DNA from: Aphis gossypii
Lineage: Eukaryota; Arthropoda; Insecta; Hemiptera; Aphididae
NCBI RefSeq assembly: GCF_020184175.1
Contig: NC_065532.1
Span: 24,552,001-24,616,000 of the forward strand
Length of the DNA stretch: 64,000 bases
Direction of reading: 5' to 3'
The position numbers and the translations under genes were made by a program. Shown here one piece after another: positions 12,520 through 25,123 of this stretch; position 1 is the first letter of the stretch, and the number at the start of each line of letters is the position of its first letter. Below the pieces are notes generated by a model, which worked only from the letters and a program-made list of their open reading frames with translations, was not told the origin of the DNA and did no database searches.

Positions 12520-15500
12520 TACATGGTTACTGGTTATTTTAAATTTTATAATAGACGTATAAATTTACAAAAAAAAAGTTTAAATAACAACTATTAGTGT
12601 TTTTAATAATTATTTTAAGTGAGCGTGCATCTAAGACGTGTTAAAACATTCCAATGTATTTGTAATTTAATCGTATAATCCAATGGAAGTATATTAATTT
12701 TACTTACAATTAGATATTATATATTCATACATACATACCTTTATATATGTGTATATATATAAACACTTATAAAAATCTGCCATTAAATTATTGTTCGTTA
12801 GTTCAAATAGTTATTATTAATCCTGTCAAACACATTTGTTTATTTTCCATTCATATCAATCGCGTGTTTATTGTTTCTCATCATTATCAAATTATTCGTA
12901 ATTATTATTATAACTGTTCAAAAAAAGAAAAAATTTTAAAAAAAATCCACTATTTATTTTATTATAGTTGTGTATAAATTATGTGGTTAACATTTGTTTT
13001 ATTTTTATTTTATTTTAATATATATATATATTTTTTTTTTTTTGGTTATTTAGTAGACACTTAATGCAGTAAAACCAATTTTTTTCAATTGTTTTTAGTC
13101 GTTTTTAAACAAATTTAAGTCTGTAATATATTATTACTTAGACTTGGAGGAAATTCTAAGGGAGTAAATTAAACCTATCTAATTTTCTATACCTACAATT
13201 TCCTAGGAATTTCAATTATTTAGTAATAAAACAAAAATTGTTGTTAATCATTGCGTTTGTTTATTTATTTGTTTTTGTTTTTAAAATTGAAAACCACTAA
13301 ATTGTTATTTCAATTTTGAAAAGAAATGTTTTACCAAACTGCTATGTGCACATGTATATAGTTCCAGTACAATATATTAGCATGATAACAAAAATTGAGA
13401 CGAAGATTTGAGAACACTAATGATGATTGAAAATCGACATTACGTTTTATTACTTCAAACGTTTTTGTCTGTTTCACGAGCCATTGTGCCAAGGATTGTG
13501 TCTCACACATGTGACCTTAACGCAGTGTAAAATGTAAGGTGAGGATAAAAAAAAATTGAACACGAACATTAGTCATGAATAGCACAGTGACAACTACCTG
13601 TTGACACGGAGAGGATGTGATGACCAACGGTTTATTAAAATATTGTATGATTTATGTTGGCGTTGTACTGTACTATAGTGTCCAAAACAAATTTTTCAAA
13701 CACTGAACTTCCGTTTTAAATTGAGTACATGAGTACTAGATATACAGCAGTAAATAGGTATTTAAATAAAATGTCGTTTTCACTTTTCGTGATAAATATA
13801 ATAACAATCCTATATTAGAGGAGTGTTGTAATCAGCGTTTTATTTTCTATAGTCATATTATAATGTACTGTATGAAAAATTTAATTTTAATAGTTCAATA
13901 TAAATTGATGGCCCATTAGTGGTCTCACAATTGATTCATTAAAAACGATGTGATTATTCGTACAACCCGACATTATTTTAATGTCTAAATTCGTGTTGAT
14001 TATTCCCAATGAGCCTACTGTACGATAATAAAATCGTGATATTCGAATCAATCAAAACGTAAACTAAATCGCTAGCTTGTCATAAAACATAATTTGCTGC
14101 GCTCGGATACATTAAGTAGGTAGTGTTTCGTAACGCATACCACTGTCCGTGGGCTTAAATTGTTGAACGAAAAAATTATAATTGAATAAAATATAAATAA
14201 CAAATTTATAGTATTTAAACGTACAAATATTTTTATTGTTATGACAAAATAACACGGCGCGCGCCTCACAGTTTGGGAACCGCTGCTGTATGGAATGCAA
14301 CAGCAGCCGGCTGCAGGAATGAACTGCAGTAGTTCAAGCACCTACTACTGTTGCAGGGGTACAGCAAGATACAAATTATACGCGTTGTATACGAGAAATT
14401 CATATCGACGATATAAAGTAGAGGGGTAGGGGTAGAATTTTATCCAACAGCGTTGTTAAATATAGATGACCAAAAAAAAATTCTATTTTTCCGAACGTAT
14501 TACGTGACTATTTAAATTTGAATTCGACTCGGGCGTGAAGTGGGGAGATCGATACGCGCTGCCAGTGGCTGAGTGGCCACACATGACCCTTCCGCGGTAC
14601 AATGATCCGAATCTATACCTACAAAATACTTAAGCCACTGCTGCATAGGTACTTTTTAAATTTTTTTTTCTCGTCATAAAGACATAAACGAAACCATGCA
14701 AATACGCATGCGCTGGTGGTTAAAATTGTCCAATATCTAACCTTACATATAGTAACATCCAAGGCTAATATACATTAAAAGCATTTATCGATTTATATTT
14801 TACAAACGGTCTGATGACTGATACCAATATAAAAATACGGTAGAAATGTAGAATATTATAATCATAATTATTGCATTAATGCATTATTATCAGCTGGTGT
14901 ACCTCTTAAATTCCAATCATATTCCCGTGCCCAAAATAGGTACCTCTGCCAACGATAAGATACTGTCTTGACGTCTCTTCAGTCTTCACTGTTGTCCTCC
15001 GCAGTCTACTCCCGACCACAATAAAAAAACCCAATGAGTACCTATTCTCTAGATAGCCAACGTAGCTATTTAGCAGTTACGAGTACCAGTTTGTTAAAAA
15101 ACATTGTGTAAAATTTAAAATTTAAACACCGGATGTGGACTCGCGCTCGTCTGTCGGTCATTATTATTCGCTGCAGCTATGTAGAACGGAGATAATTATT
15201 ATAATAATAATATTATAAAAATGAGTAACAATAGCGCGTAATAATTTTCAGGCGCAAGGTCTGAGAATTATATTCATACCTATTTGTTATTTTGCAATTG
15301 ACTTGCACGATGACAATAAAAATATAAAATACATACCTACATATTTTCACTAGGTACAGAAATATCAGTACCTATCTATGTTATGTAACCTACACAGAGC
15401 CGCACAACACAAGTCCTTTCGATTTTTTAGACACGAGTCTTAATTTTGATTCCTTCGAAAATTAAAAAAAATTTAAGTACATCTGTCATATTAATGACAG

Positions 15501-18500
15501 TAAATTTTTTTGGTGTCCTTAATCACAAAGATGCAATCAATGTTGAAAGAATGTATGATTATAAAAAAAAAATTCGAAAATTTATTTTAGTAGATACTAT
15601 TATGGTCATAGAGCAACAGCTCTAAGCAGAAAATAATGATCAAACCATATATGGTATTATATTATATTACTAGTTATTATAATAATTTTAATAGAACATT
15701 TTTATCTAAAACAAAACTAGTGGTCAGTGGCACAAACTGTGATAGTTATTTTAACTATATAACACTGTAACAGTACCTACTTACATGGAAAGTGGTGTAG
15801 ACATCAATTTTACCATAGTCCCTGCATAATGTAGTTACTTACAAACCCGACCTGTTTAGCTTATTTGATAAAACATATTGCAGCAAAATAAATAAAATAG
15901 TAAACAAATTATAGTATCTAGATACAGTCATATAGAAATGAAACTGACAATAGCGCAATACAATAATACTTGTCTATCTATGTATTTCATTTTTTACACC
16001 ATCAAATAAAATAACAATATATTCAAAAAATTATATTACAAACTCTATAAAAAAAAGTTTTCATTATTTGAATACCCGTGTAACTAATTTAAAGTTTCTA
16101 ACTCGATTAAAAAACATATTTGTTCTGATATGGTTTTCCTTCATTTAAGGCTCATTTATTCCTTGAAGTACATATAATTCAAAAAAGATTATTCAAGAAA
16201 ATGTATTACATGATATATTACAGAACTTAACACTTATAATTTTCATGAAACAAAATTAAAATATAAAATTGTTTAGTATATCTTATCATTTTTGTTTTTA
16301 TAAACTTCACTTTCACATTGCTGAAAAATGTTCATCGAGCATTAAAGACAACCACTGAAAAATTTGATTAAGGAAGGTTTTACCAAGAGTTTAGATTAAA
16401 TAATAATCACAATACAATTTACATAATATAATAGTATTTTCTATTCAAAATGCAGTACCAGAGTGTTTAAAAATGTTGCTACATTAATATTTAATTTTTT
16501 TAACAGTTTATTAGATTAGTTTAAATATTAATGACAACAGAACAGCAAGAAAATAACCCACATTAATAATTATACAAAAAAATGATCTATAAAAATAATA
16601 ACAAATACCTATATAAGTAAAATCAATAACCTGAACATTTAATCTACAGTTTTAATTATTAATTAGTTTTTTATTATGATTGAGAAATTATTAAATAGCA
16701 AAAATGAACTATGACAGAATTGAGAACAATATATTATTTTAGGTATATTATATATGCATAATTTAAATAGTGTATTAACCATAGTAAAATATAATACAAT
16801 TTAGATCAATTGATAGAAGTACTTGGCAATCAATTTAACACATTTTACTATGTAAATACATTCCCAAATTTTTGTATTGAAATAAAATAAGCATTCAATA
16901 TGTCCATTTTATTTCAGATTTTATAATTTAAATAAGTATATATTTTTTAAATATTTTATACTATTAAATAATTAATTATCTTAATAGCAAACCACTAATA
17001 ACATAATTAGAAAATATTTTAATGTGAAAAAGGTATTTAAATCAATAGCCAATAATTTATTTATAGTATTAAGTATTCATAAAGTGTAAGCAGAATAAAA
17101 AAAAATACAAACAGGCATAATGGAAAACCAATCATTTTCAACTTTAAACATATAAAATACATCTTTCCCCTTTTAGTATGTATGAGTTCAATAATTTAAA
17201 CTGTTTGTAAATGTTACAATGACAAATATATGAATTAAATTCTAAGTAAGTTATCCAGGGCATGAAATTTATTTTAAATAAATTATTTGAAAATAATTAA
17301 TGGTAATAGTTATACATCTGAAATTATAATATAAAAAGTAAATGGTATTGCTACTCTAAAAATGTGTGTTAACTTCTTAAGCACATAGTTTTAAAATTAA
17401 AAAAGAGGTATTATTAGTTTATATCAAACGCTATGAGTAAAGTAGATTATAAAATCATTTAACATTAAATAATTATGAATCATAAAAAAAAATTTATTAA
17501 GTACCTAGGAAGACAAATAGAATGAAATTATATTTTGTTAATTCATTTTTCTTATACACTATTTACCTATATGATTAAAAAAAATATTAATTTTTTTTAT
17601 TTATTATACCTATTTTATACCCGAGAACAGTAAATTAATATACCAAAATAATTTACTTTAAAATTAAGCAAAGGTTTGGGTTTCAATCATTGTTATTACT
17701 TGGATAATTGTGCGTAAGTTAGAATGCAATGTTCTGTTTAAAAGTATAATTTAACTGAGAGTTGTATCTGAGTTGATAACTAATATCATAAAATGTGAAA
17801 ACGCAATGTTCACTAAAAGTTAAACTAGCATACCATTACCCATTATCAAGAAATATTCAAAATAGACAACTACCTATAGCTTTACTCTTATCTTGTATAA
17901 CATACTAACATGCTTTGGAAACTGCTGACTAATTATTACATAAAATGTCAGTATAGGTAGCTGAAACACAGTTATATTATGTACACTGAAAGGTTAGGAT
18001 ATGCCTAAAAAAATGTATGCATATACAAATGCCTACTAATTTTACGTAATGAATAAAATGTTGCAATTTATTTGTAAAGGTTAAATGCAGAAAGCTCAAC
18101 ACTCGATTTGTTTAAGAGGAGACCATACTCGAATGTGTGATTTTTGTTTTACAAACATAAAACATACCAAATCTGCGTTTAGCAGAATCAATTTTATGCA
18201 ATTAGTTTTAATATTAGAGTCAATTAATTAACTATTAAACTTAAAAGTAAGAATATTACCTAAGGCCATAGGCTTTTATGAATATTTAAATTTTTAAGTT
18301 AGTTATGGTTATAATATAAACGGACATAAGTCCTATAACATCTTATAAACGTAAGTATGGTATTAATACATGATACATGAAATATTAACACTTTAAAATG
18401 CTCGTAGTAATCATCTTAAAATTAAAATCTCAATAAAATTTTATGAGATGTTATAGATAATATTATTACCTAGATAGTTTTGATAATAGATAAATCGACT

Positions 18501-18518
18501 AATATTAAAGCTAATAAC
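12520..18518. other. AT-rich intergenic stretch without a recognised gene
   Basis: No exon with a recognisable protein was seen on either strand. A more GC-balanced patch at about 14900-15260 could be a promoter or an old repeat. One hAT-like terminal sequence ends at 14285 on the minus strand (CAGCGGTTCCCAAACTG). If the RPABC4 gene has a third exon, it would lie here on the minus strand. Confidence 0.55.
14248..14285 (-). repeat. hAT/MITE-like terminal sequence
   Basis: Read on the minus strand from 14285 the sequence is CAGCGGTTCCCAAACTG followed by a GC-rich GGCGCGC stretch. This is the type of end seen in hAT-derived elements of insects. I could not locate the matching other end, so the element's limits are unknown. 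Confidence 0.4.
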
Positions 18519-19117
18519 TAGGGCTGGGATTTGAATGCCCTAAAAAATCTCAAAAAATACACTATAAAAATGTATTTAAATTATATTTATTATAGTTTAA
18601 AACTAAAAAAAAAAAAAAATTGTTTTTTTTTATAGTATTGTTATTTGTTACTATAGTTGTGGTTCTCAACCATTTTGGTTCACGGCACACTATTATACAT
18701 CACACATTTTCATGGTAGTGTGCCGTAGCACACTGTTTGAGAGCCACTGCTATAGTATTTGTTACTTGTTTAGTTCTGGACGTAATAATTGGTAACTAAT
18801 TCAATAATACTTATCGAGGCCTAGCTATGATAAAATTGTTATTGACAATAACTTGTCACGCTATATAATTTATTATTCGTACCGTCAGCTGTTTGCCACA
18901 AATCTCTTGTTAATCGAAACAATTTTGAATTTTATTTTATTTTATAAGCACACTGAGAAAAATGCTCTAAAAACTAAAAAAATACACTAAAATCATCAAA
19001 AAGTTGGAAAAAAAAAGTAACTTTAAAATAATCAGTATCACCTAAAACACATTTAATACTTTAAAACTAACATTTCAGAACACCAGAAAAAATGATGCCT
19101 TCAAAATCTCAACCCTA
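18519..19117. mobile_element. hAT-like MITE (599 bp) with a second MITE nested inside
   Basis: The left end TAGGGCTGGGATTT and the reverse complement of the right end, TAGGGTTGAGATTT, form imperfect terminal inverted repeats. They are flanked by an 8-bp near-duplication, ctaataac (18511-18518) and ctaatagc (19118-19125), as expected for hAT elements. There is no coding capacity. A second short element sits inside at about 18651-18746. Confidence 0.7.
18651..18746. mobile_element. Short nested MITE
   Basis: The left end GTGGTTCTCAACCA and the right end GAGAGCCACTG are inverted repeats of the CAGTGGTTCTC type. The core is a strong hairpin built on CGGCACACTA and TAGTGTGCCG. A shared 7-mer, ctatagt, on both sides (18651-18657 and 18740-18746) is the probable target duplication. 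It interrupts the larger MITE and is therefore the younger of the two. Confidence 0.65.
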
Positions 19118-19260
19118 CTAATAGCATAAAATTGATTTTGCTGAATGTAAATTTACTAAGATGGAGATAATACATTTGGATATGACATCCTCTTTAGCCT
19201 ACTAAATTCTTAGTTACAGTATCCAAGCATACACAATTAAATGCGTCAAACTGTTTATAA

Positions 19261-19549
19261 TTATTTCAAAAGGATACATCGTTTTGTTCGTTTCTTGTAC
19301 ATGATTCGGTAACCACACTCTCTGCATCGGATTGGGTCTTTAGGTTTCATTTCATTTTCAGCTTGGCACGCTGTCATTGTTTATGTATAGAAAAAAAATT
19401 AAAATCATCATGTTTAGTCAGTACATTAACAACAGATGAAAGTTGTTTTTGAAACACAGCAAATATAACGAATTTTTGTAATTACCTCCACAAATGTAAA
19501 TGAGCGCTTTTTTCGGGGCATCGTCAGGAGTTTCTGTCTCAGTTATCAT
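19261..19549 (-). CDS. DNA-directed RNA polymerases I, II and III subunit RPABC4 (Rpb12-like)
   Basis: Two exons, 19549-19486 and 19370-19261, with intron GTAATT...GACAG, encode 57 aa against about 58 in the family. The subunit is a small zinc-ribbon protein of the nuclear RNA polymerases. The zinc ligands are Cys20, Cys23 (ICGAC) and Cys37, Cys40 (RCREC). The core DPIRCRECGYRIMYKKRTKR matches the family closely. The start ATG at 19549 gives an acidic variable leader. One oddity: after KRTKR the frame reads CILLK and stops, where the family normally has a hydrophobic tail of the VVFDAR type. A donor-like GT right after CGAT (phase 1, compatible with a split Leu codon) leaves room for a missed third exon further left; I could not find it. 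Confidence 0.88.
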
Positions 19550-20146
19550 TATGAGTTTTTGGTCTTAGGGATGTGTAGTTGAGACTCAGCACAGCGAGCC
19601 GACTCTTTAAAAAAATAAAATGAATTGAACACGATTTAAGAGGCTATATTGGCTATGACAATTAATTGTGTTTCATGACCGGTAAACTCATAGATAGTGT
19701 ATATATATACACATGTTGTATACTTGTATATTATCAGTGGATAAGATAACTATCCAAAACATCTAAAACTGCTAGCGCTCCTAGTTGTTTAAATGTCAAT
19801 ATATATTATATTATATAAACATAATTAATAATTATTATTCACAATCACAGTACAGTACTTACCGCTTAAAATTTGCAGCATAATTTACTTTTTTGTATTT
19901 TTGTAATATTACTTTCAAGATAATAATATGCTATAATGCTAATGCAAACACGAATTAAAATATTATGTTATTTAATTATTAAATAGGTACCTATAATACT
20001 AAACTTATTTAATAATTCGTGGCGAGTGATATGAATTATGAGATATCTCAAATCTAAGATTAGAATAGATTCTATTCTATATAATAAATATAAACGGTAC
20101 ATTCATTTAGTTAGGTTTTTTTTTTAACACTTTAGAAATAGCTTAG

Positions 20147-20287
20147 ATGTGTTCTGTTTATAATTGTAATGAACTCAATAAAAGTAAATTTAGTATTCCA
20201 AAAAACAACGGAATAAAAAGTTTATGGGAAAAATCTTTGAAATTTAAAATTAAAACCAATTTTAAAAATTTTCGAGAAACATTATGA
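20147..20287 (+). pseudogene. THAP-type zinc-finger fragment
   Basis: An ATG frame of 46 codons begins MCSVYNC and contains FSIPKNN and a Trp followed by a basic stretch. This is the C-x(3)-C...F-x-[FIL]-P...W pattern at the start of THAP DNA-binding domains. It stops before the second Cys/His pair, so the domain is incomplete unless a further exon follows: GTAAATG at 20293 could be a donor, but a stop precedes it in this frame. THAP domains occur in P-element-like transposases and in host factors; here it looks like a transposon relic. Confidence 0.4.
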
Positions 20288-21099
20288 TGTAGGTAAATGA
20301 CATTATAAAAACAGGAATCTGGAATAGGATTCAGCAAGTCTACGATACTGTACTTATTACCTACGATAATTTTCAATGTCATCAGGGGCGTGCTCATGGG
20401 GGGGTCATGGGGTTCAATTTGTAGCAAATCCATTATTTATTTCTATTCTCAAATCAATAAATTTAATTAATGTACCATTGAAATGGTTTGTCGATATTAA
20501 TAAATTGTGCAGTACATGAAAAAAATCCATTCAACACAAATGTACCATGTTTTTTGTTTCGAAAAATTGAATTATTTTCAATTTTTAAAAATCTGTTGGT
20601 TTGTAACTCGGTCAATTTTAGGTTTAAGAATTTAAGATTATGGTCAATGGATAAAAATATCTTAGAAAAAATTATCTACCCATATCTGGTGTAAAAAAAG
20701 GGTTGCTATTCAAAAAAAAAATTAATTTGAATTGTGTATGGGTGAACCAAAGGAGTTAAAAATTTGAAATTTTTCCAAAATGTGCATTTCAGTACCACCT
20801 ATCTATCACAGCAAACCGTTTTTAAATCTAAGGCCATGGAGATATTTAGTGGTACATATAAAACGGGACACACTGTATAGTATATAATAGGTACCTACCA
20901 TATCTGTTGACTTGAAAGTTAGGTAGGCATATATATAGGTAATATATATATTGAAATTATAATATAGGTTATAACTTATAATTTTATAAATTATATATCC
21001 TGCTCAATTGTTGTGCATTGTTAAAACTATTTTGAATAGTAGGTACTCGTATGAAAAGTTAAAATTAAAATTTTAAATAGTACCTATAGGACTATACGC

Positions 21100-22719
21100 A
21101 GGTACCATTAATATTCAACTCACGATTTTATCGAGCTTGTCGGTGTGTATGCGTAATTTGGAATACAGTCGACTCGACGCATCATCATTATTCATTATAG
21201 ATATATATATTCATTAGATATTTCTTATTATATTTTTCCTTAAAAAGAACGCCAAATAAACCGCCTATAAAATAGTAGGAATCTAACCGTCGATCAAAAT
21301 TAATGACAGGTAGGTACTCAACCTATAGTTCTATTTGCCAAAAGCACTGTAAAGAATATTTTAGAATATATACTTATAGAATATAGTCATAAAATACTTA
21401 TAAATATTATACACTATACACATATAATATATACCTACAATAAGCGTGTGGACTTTCAGCATTCGATTTTGTAATCCTATGGGCTATTGGGATTATAGAG
21501 ATAGTAAGATCGTAATATTATATCTTCATATTATATACATATAAATTTGTAAAAAAAAATATAGGTATATTATATTATGATACCATATCATCTAACTAAA
21601 AATTAGTATTATGACTATCATACATATTACTGGACGCCTTACAGTGGTTTAGTCGTCATAGCTAGTCTAAGGCTTAGACTAAAGAATAAAATATATTGCA
21701 TTTGCATGTCATTAAATCCTTTTATTAAATTATAGTTATTAAGTATTTATAATTTATTGATAAAACCAAAACCGGCCTCATCGCGTGTTTGTCTTCGTTT
21801 TTTTTCTATACGTGTAAATGTTCTCCATGATCCATATTACTGTCCTCAATCCATTTGCTGCCTAAAATTTAAAACTTATTACTTTTATAATTCTGACTAT
21901 ATTATACATCTCGATTCTCGAGTCTCATCAGTCAACTGAAATTAGAAATTTTTGAACAACCAAAACGCTCTAGGCACGTGTAGTGTGATACAAGAATATT
22001 TTAAGATTACGATATTAGGACATATTTAGGTTAGCTAATGATTACACTTAGCAGGCTATTGAGTATTGACTCAATTGAGCCATAAATTACTTTTTACAAT
22101 TTTGAATTTTTGTCCCGATTTCTGGTGATTTCGGTGACCTGTAGTCACGTAGTCTGTCGACTAGAGCGCGTCAGCCATACTCTCCGATCACCGATCAATC
22201 ATCGGCGAGGAATGATAAGTGATAAGAGATAATGATTAAGGGAGAGCGATCGAGCGACTTGCGCCCGCGAGCTGGACGACTGAAAGGCTGGTCGCTGGTG
22301 TTTTGCGTAGGTTGTTATGCTCGTGGGGTTAATGTGTTTTTTTTAGATCATTGACCCCTATTATTATATTACCTCGTTCTCGTTTTTTCCCTCTAGTTTT
22401 TTTTTTTATTATTATCATTATTATTCCATTTGTGCACATTATACCCGTGTCACTTCGAGACAATGACAAGTGCGAAATAAACCGTCTGGGTTAGTGGGTT
22501 GCGCCATTATTCCGGATTTCGAACTGCGTTGCGCATTAAACAATCATTATCGTTCTCAAAGACAGGACATTTTTTAGGTTCAAATATTTTTCATTTTCTG
22601 GCCGTCTACTGAACTGCCTACCACTGGCACATCGTTGTTGTTGACTAAGTCGACAGCAAAATGGAATCTAACTGTTGACAGCTTGCACAATACTGTGTTA
22701 GTGTTTTTATTGATAAAGC
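21100..22719. other. Upstream region of UNC119
   Basis: AT-rich until about 22080, then more balanced and CpG-containing up to the UNC119 start at 22720. The latter part probably contains the promoter and 5' UTR. I assign no core element. Confidence 0.5.
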
Positions 22720-24234
22720 ATGATATCTGTTGGGACAAGTTCAAAAATGGCCAATAACAGGACTAATGCTGCCACCTCTTCTACCTCCTCTGACGCTGAT
22801 TGTGAGTACACAACACTATTGTCTATTAATTATAGTGTATTACTAAAATCGGTTAAACTACGAATTAAAACAATAATGGTACCTATATAATGTTAATATT
22901 TTTTAATCTGTAATAAGGTAAGAAAATGCCCTACTTTTTTTGTTGACCAATTATATTAACACTCATAGTTAATCCAATGCTAATATTTAAAGTTTTCTTA
23001 AATATTTTGATGTGCCATTGTCATACATTGCTTTAATTAAATTGTTTTTATATTTTTCTAGTATTACATTTTGAGAATTATTAATAATTTTAATAATGTT
23101 GTAATTTATTTTTTCAATGTGTTATTAAATTACATTAATTTTAGGTTGATAGAAAAGTTTAGATTGCTTTAATTTTGTTTTAGTTAATATTTCAACATAT
23201 AAAAGTAATTAAAGAATTTATTTTTTAAGTAGCTACAAAACAACATTTATAAACTTATTTTTTTTCCTATAGCAGAAGAGATAGCTGAACAAATTTTACG
23301 GAAAAAAACTATTATATCACCAGAAGATGTATTGACTTTGCCTAAAATAACAGAAGGTAATATACTAATATATATTAATATTTAGAAGATCATGAGTTTA
23401 TTTATTTATATTATTTTATTTTTACAGGGTATTTATGCACTCCAGATGCAAATGTATATAATATAGACTTTATACGTTTTAAAATACGTGATCTTGATAC
23501 AGGCATGGTTTTGTTTGAAATTGCCAAACCTTCTGTAGTACTTGGTATGTTGATACTGATTCAATTAAATTTAATAATAATAATAATATGTGTATTGATT
23601 TAATATTATTTAAAAGTGTGATATTGTGTATTTAGAAGACAATCAAACTGAAGGAAAAGTAGAGGAGACAGATCTTAATAGTGGCCGATTTGTACGCTAT
23701 CAATTTACACCAAAGTTTCTTAAACTGAAATTGGTTGGAGCAACGTAAGAATTGTAATAAATATTTTTTGGCCTCATTTTATTCTATTGTTCATTTTTTA
23801 GTTATTCAATTAGAGTTCATAAATTAAATTTTATAAAATATATATATTAAATTTTTGTCTAATTGATAGTGTGGAGTTTACGGTGGGAAGTAAGCCAGTT
23901 AACAAGTTTCGCATGATTGAACGTCATTATTTCCGTAACAAATTATTAAAGACATTTGACTTTGAATTTGGTTTTTGCATACCGCACAGCAAAAATACAT
24001 GTGAACACATATACAAGTTTCCAAATTTGGATCCTGAATCGAGTAATTATTTTAATTATTAATAAACATTCTACATTCCATCATGTTTTTCTAAACAATA
24101 TTTTATCTTTTGTATTTGCAGTTAAGGAAATGATTCAAAATCCATTTGAGACTAAATCGGACAGTTTCTATTTTGTTGAAGATCGGCTCATAATGCACAA
24201 CAAAGCTGAATACGCATACAATGGCGGAGTTTAG
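22720..24234 (+). CDS. unc119: UNC119 homologue (GMP-PDE-delta-fold carrier of myristoylated proteins)
   Basis: Six exons: 22720-22801, 23273-23356, 23428-23544, 23636-23744, 23870-24042 and 24122-24234. All introns are GT-AG, all phases agree, and the product is 225 aa (vertebrate UNC119 is about 240). UNC119 proteins have an immunoglobulin-like beta-sandwich that takes up the N-terminal lipid of myristoylated cargo such as G-alpha subunits and ciliary proteins; Arl2/Arl3 trigger release. Recognisable blocks are PEDVLTLPKITEGYLCTP, FIRFKIRDLDTG, FRMIERHYFRNKLLK and FDFEFGFCIPHSKNTCEHIY, ending DRLIMHNKAEYAYNGG. The N-terminal Ser/Thr-rich leader is variable; translation could start at Met1 or at Met10 (22747). 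A poly(A) signal AATAAA lies at 24614. Confidence 0.95.
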
Positions 24235-24619
24235 TTGAACCAAGACAACCTATTTTATGTTTGTTGAACATAATTAACATTTCACGATTTTTTTCTTAAA
24301 ATTCATTTTAACATGATTTTATATCACATTGTGTGGTCACATTTGTCACATTTTTTGAAGTGGAGTTGCACCGTATACTCCAGCAAGTTCTAATTTTTTT
24401 TTTAAATCTGTTTGAACTCAAATATCACAGTGTTCTATGAGTATAAGACCTAGTATTATACATTATTTATTATTATTGTTTAAAATACTAGAAATGTTAA
24501 TTGTTATGAATTTCATTATAATTCATTAAAATCAATCACAATTATATTTTATTTCTGTGATAAAAAAAAAAAAGAGTTTCACTATTAATAAATATATATT
24601 AAATATTTAAGGAAATAAA

Positions 24620-25123
24620 ACATTTTTACAATTTATTCAAATTGAGTTTTTGAGTAATATATATAACATATAAATTTAATGTTTTTCTAAATATGTGATC
24701 TAGTTTAAACTATCTTCTAATTGTTTAAATAAACCCTCATTAAATGCAATTCAAGCAATATTAACTTAATTTTGAATAAGTCTTAATAATTTATTAATGC
24801 TTTTAAATCATACACTTTTGTATTATATATCAATTATTTATTTCATAGATTTTATTTATAGTTTGCTCTATTTATTTTGTGATCTCTGAATAAAAAATAA
24901 AACTATTACATTCTGAAAAAAGATAAAATGTTATTTTACAATAAATCATGACATATTATTATTTGTCAAGTGTACAAGTTAAACCAAATTTAATAGTAAT
25001 AAATTAATTTTACTAAGTTAAAATATTATTAGGTCTCAAAACTGAAGACCTTCTTTCAATATTAAGTTTTTCACAATGCAGCTTTTGAATTCATGATAAT
25101 TAGTGGTGATTAACTATGCGTTA
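24620..25123. other. Short AT-rich intergenic spacer between convergent genes
   Basis: This lies between the 3' ends of UNC119 (+) and hydrolase copy 1 (-). It has AT-rich sequence with several AATAAA/TTTATT hexamers and no other feature that I see. Confidence 0.6.
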
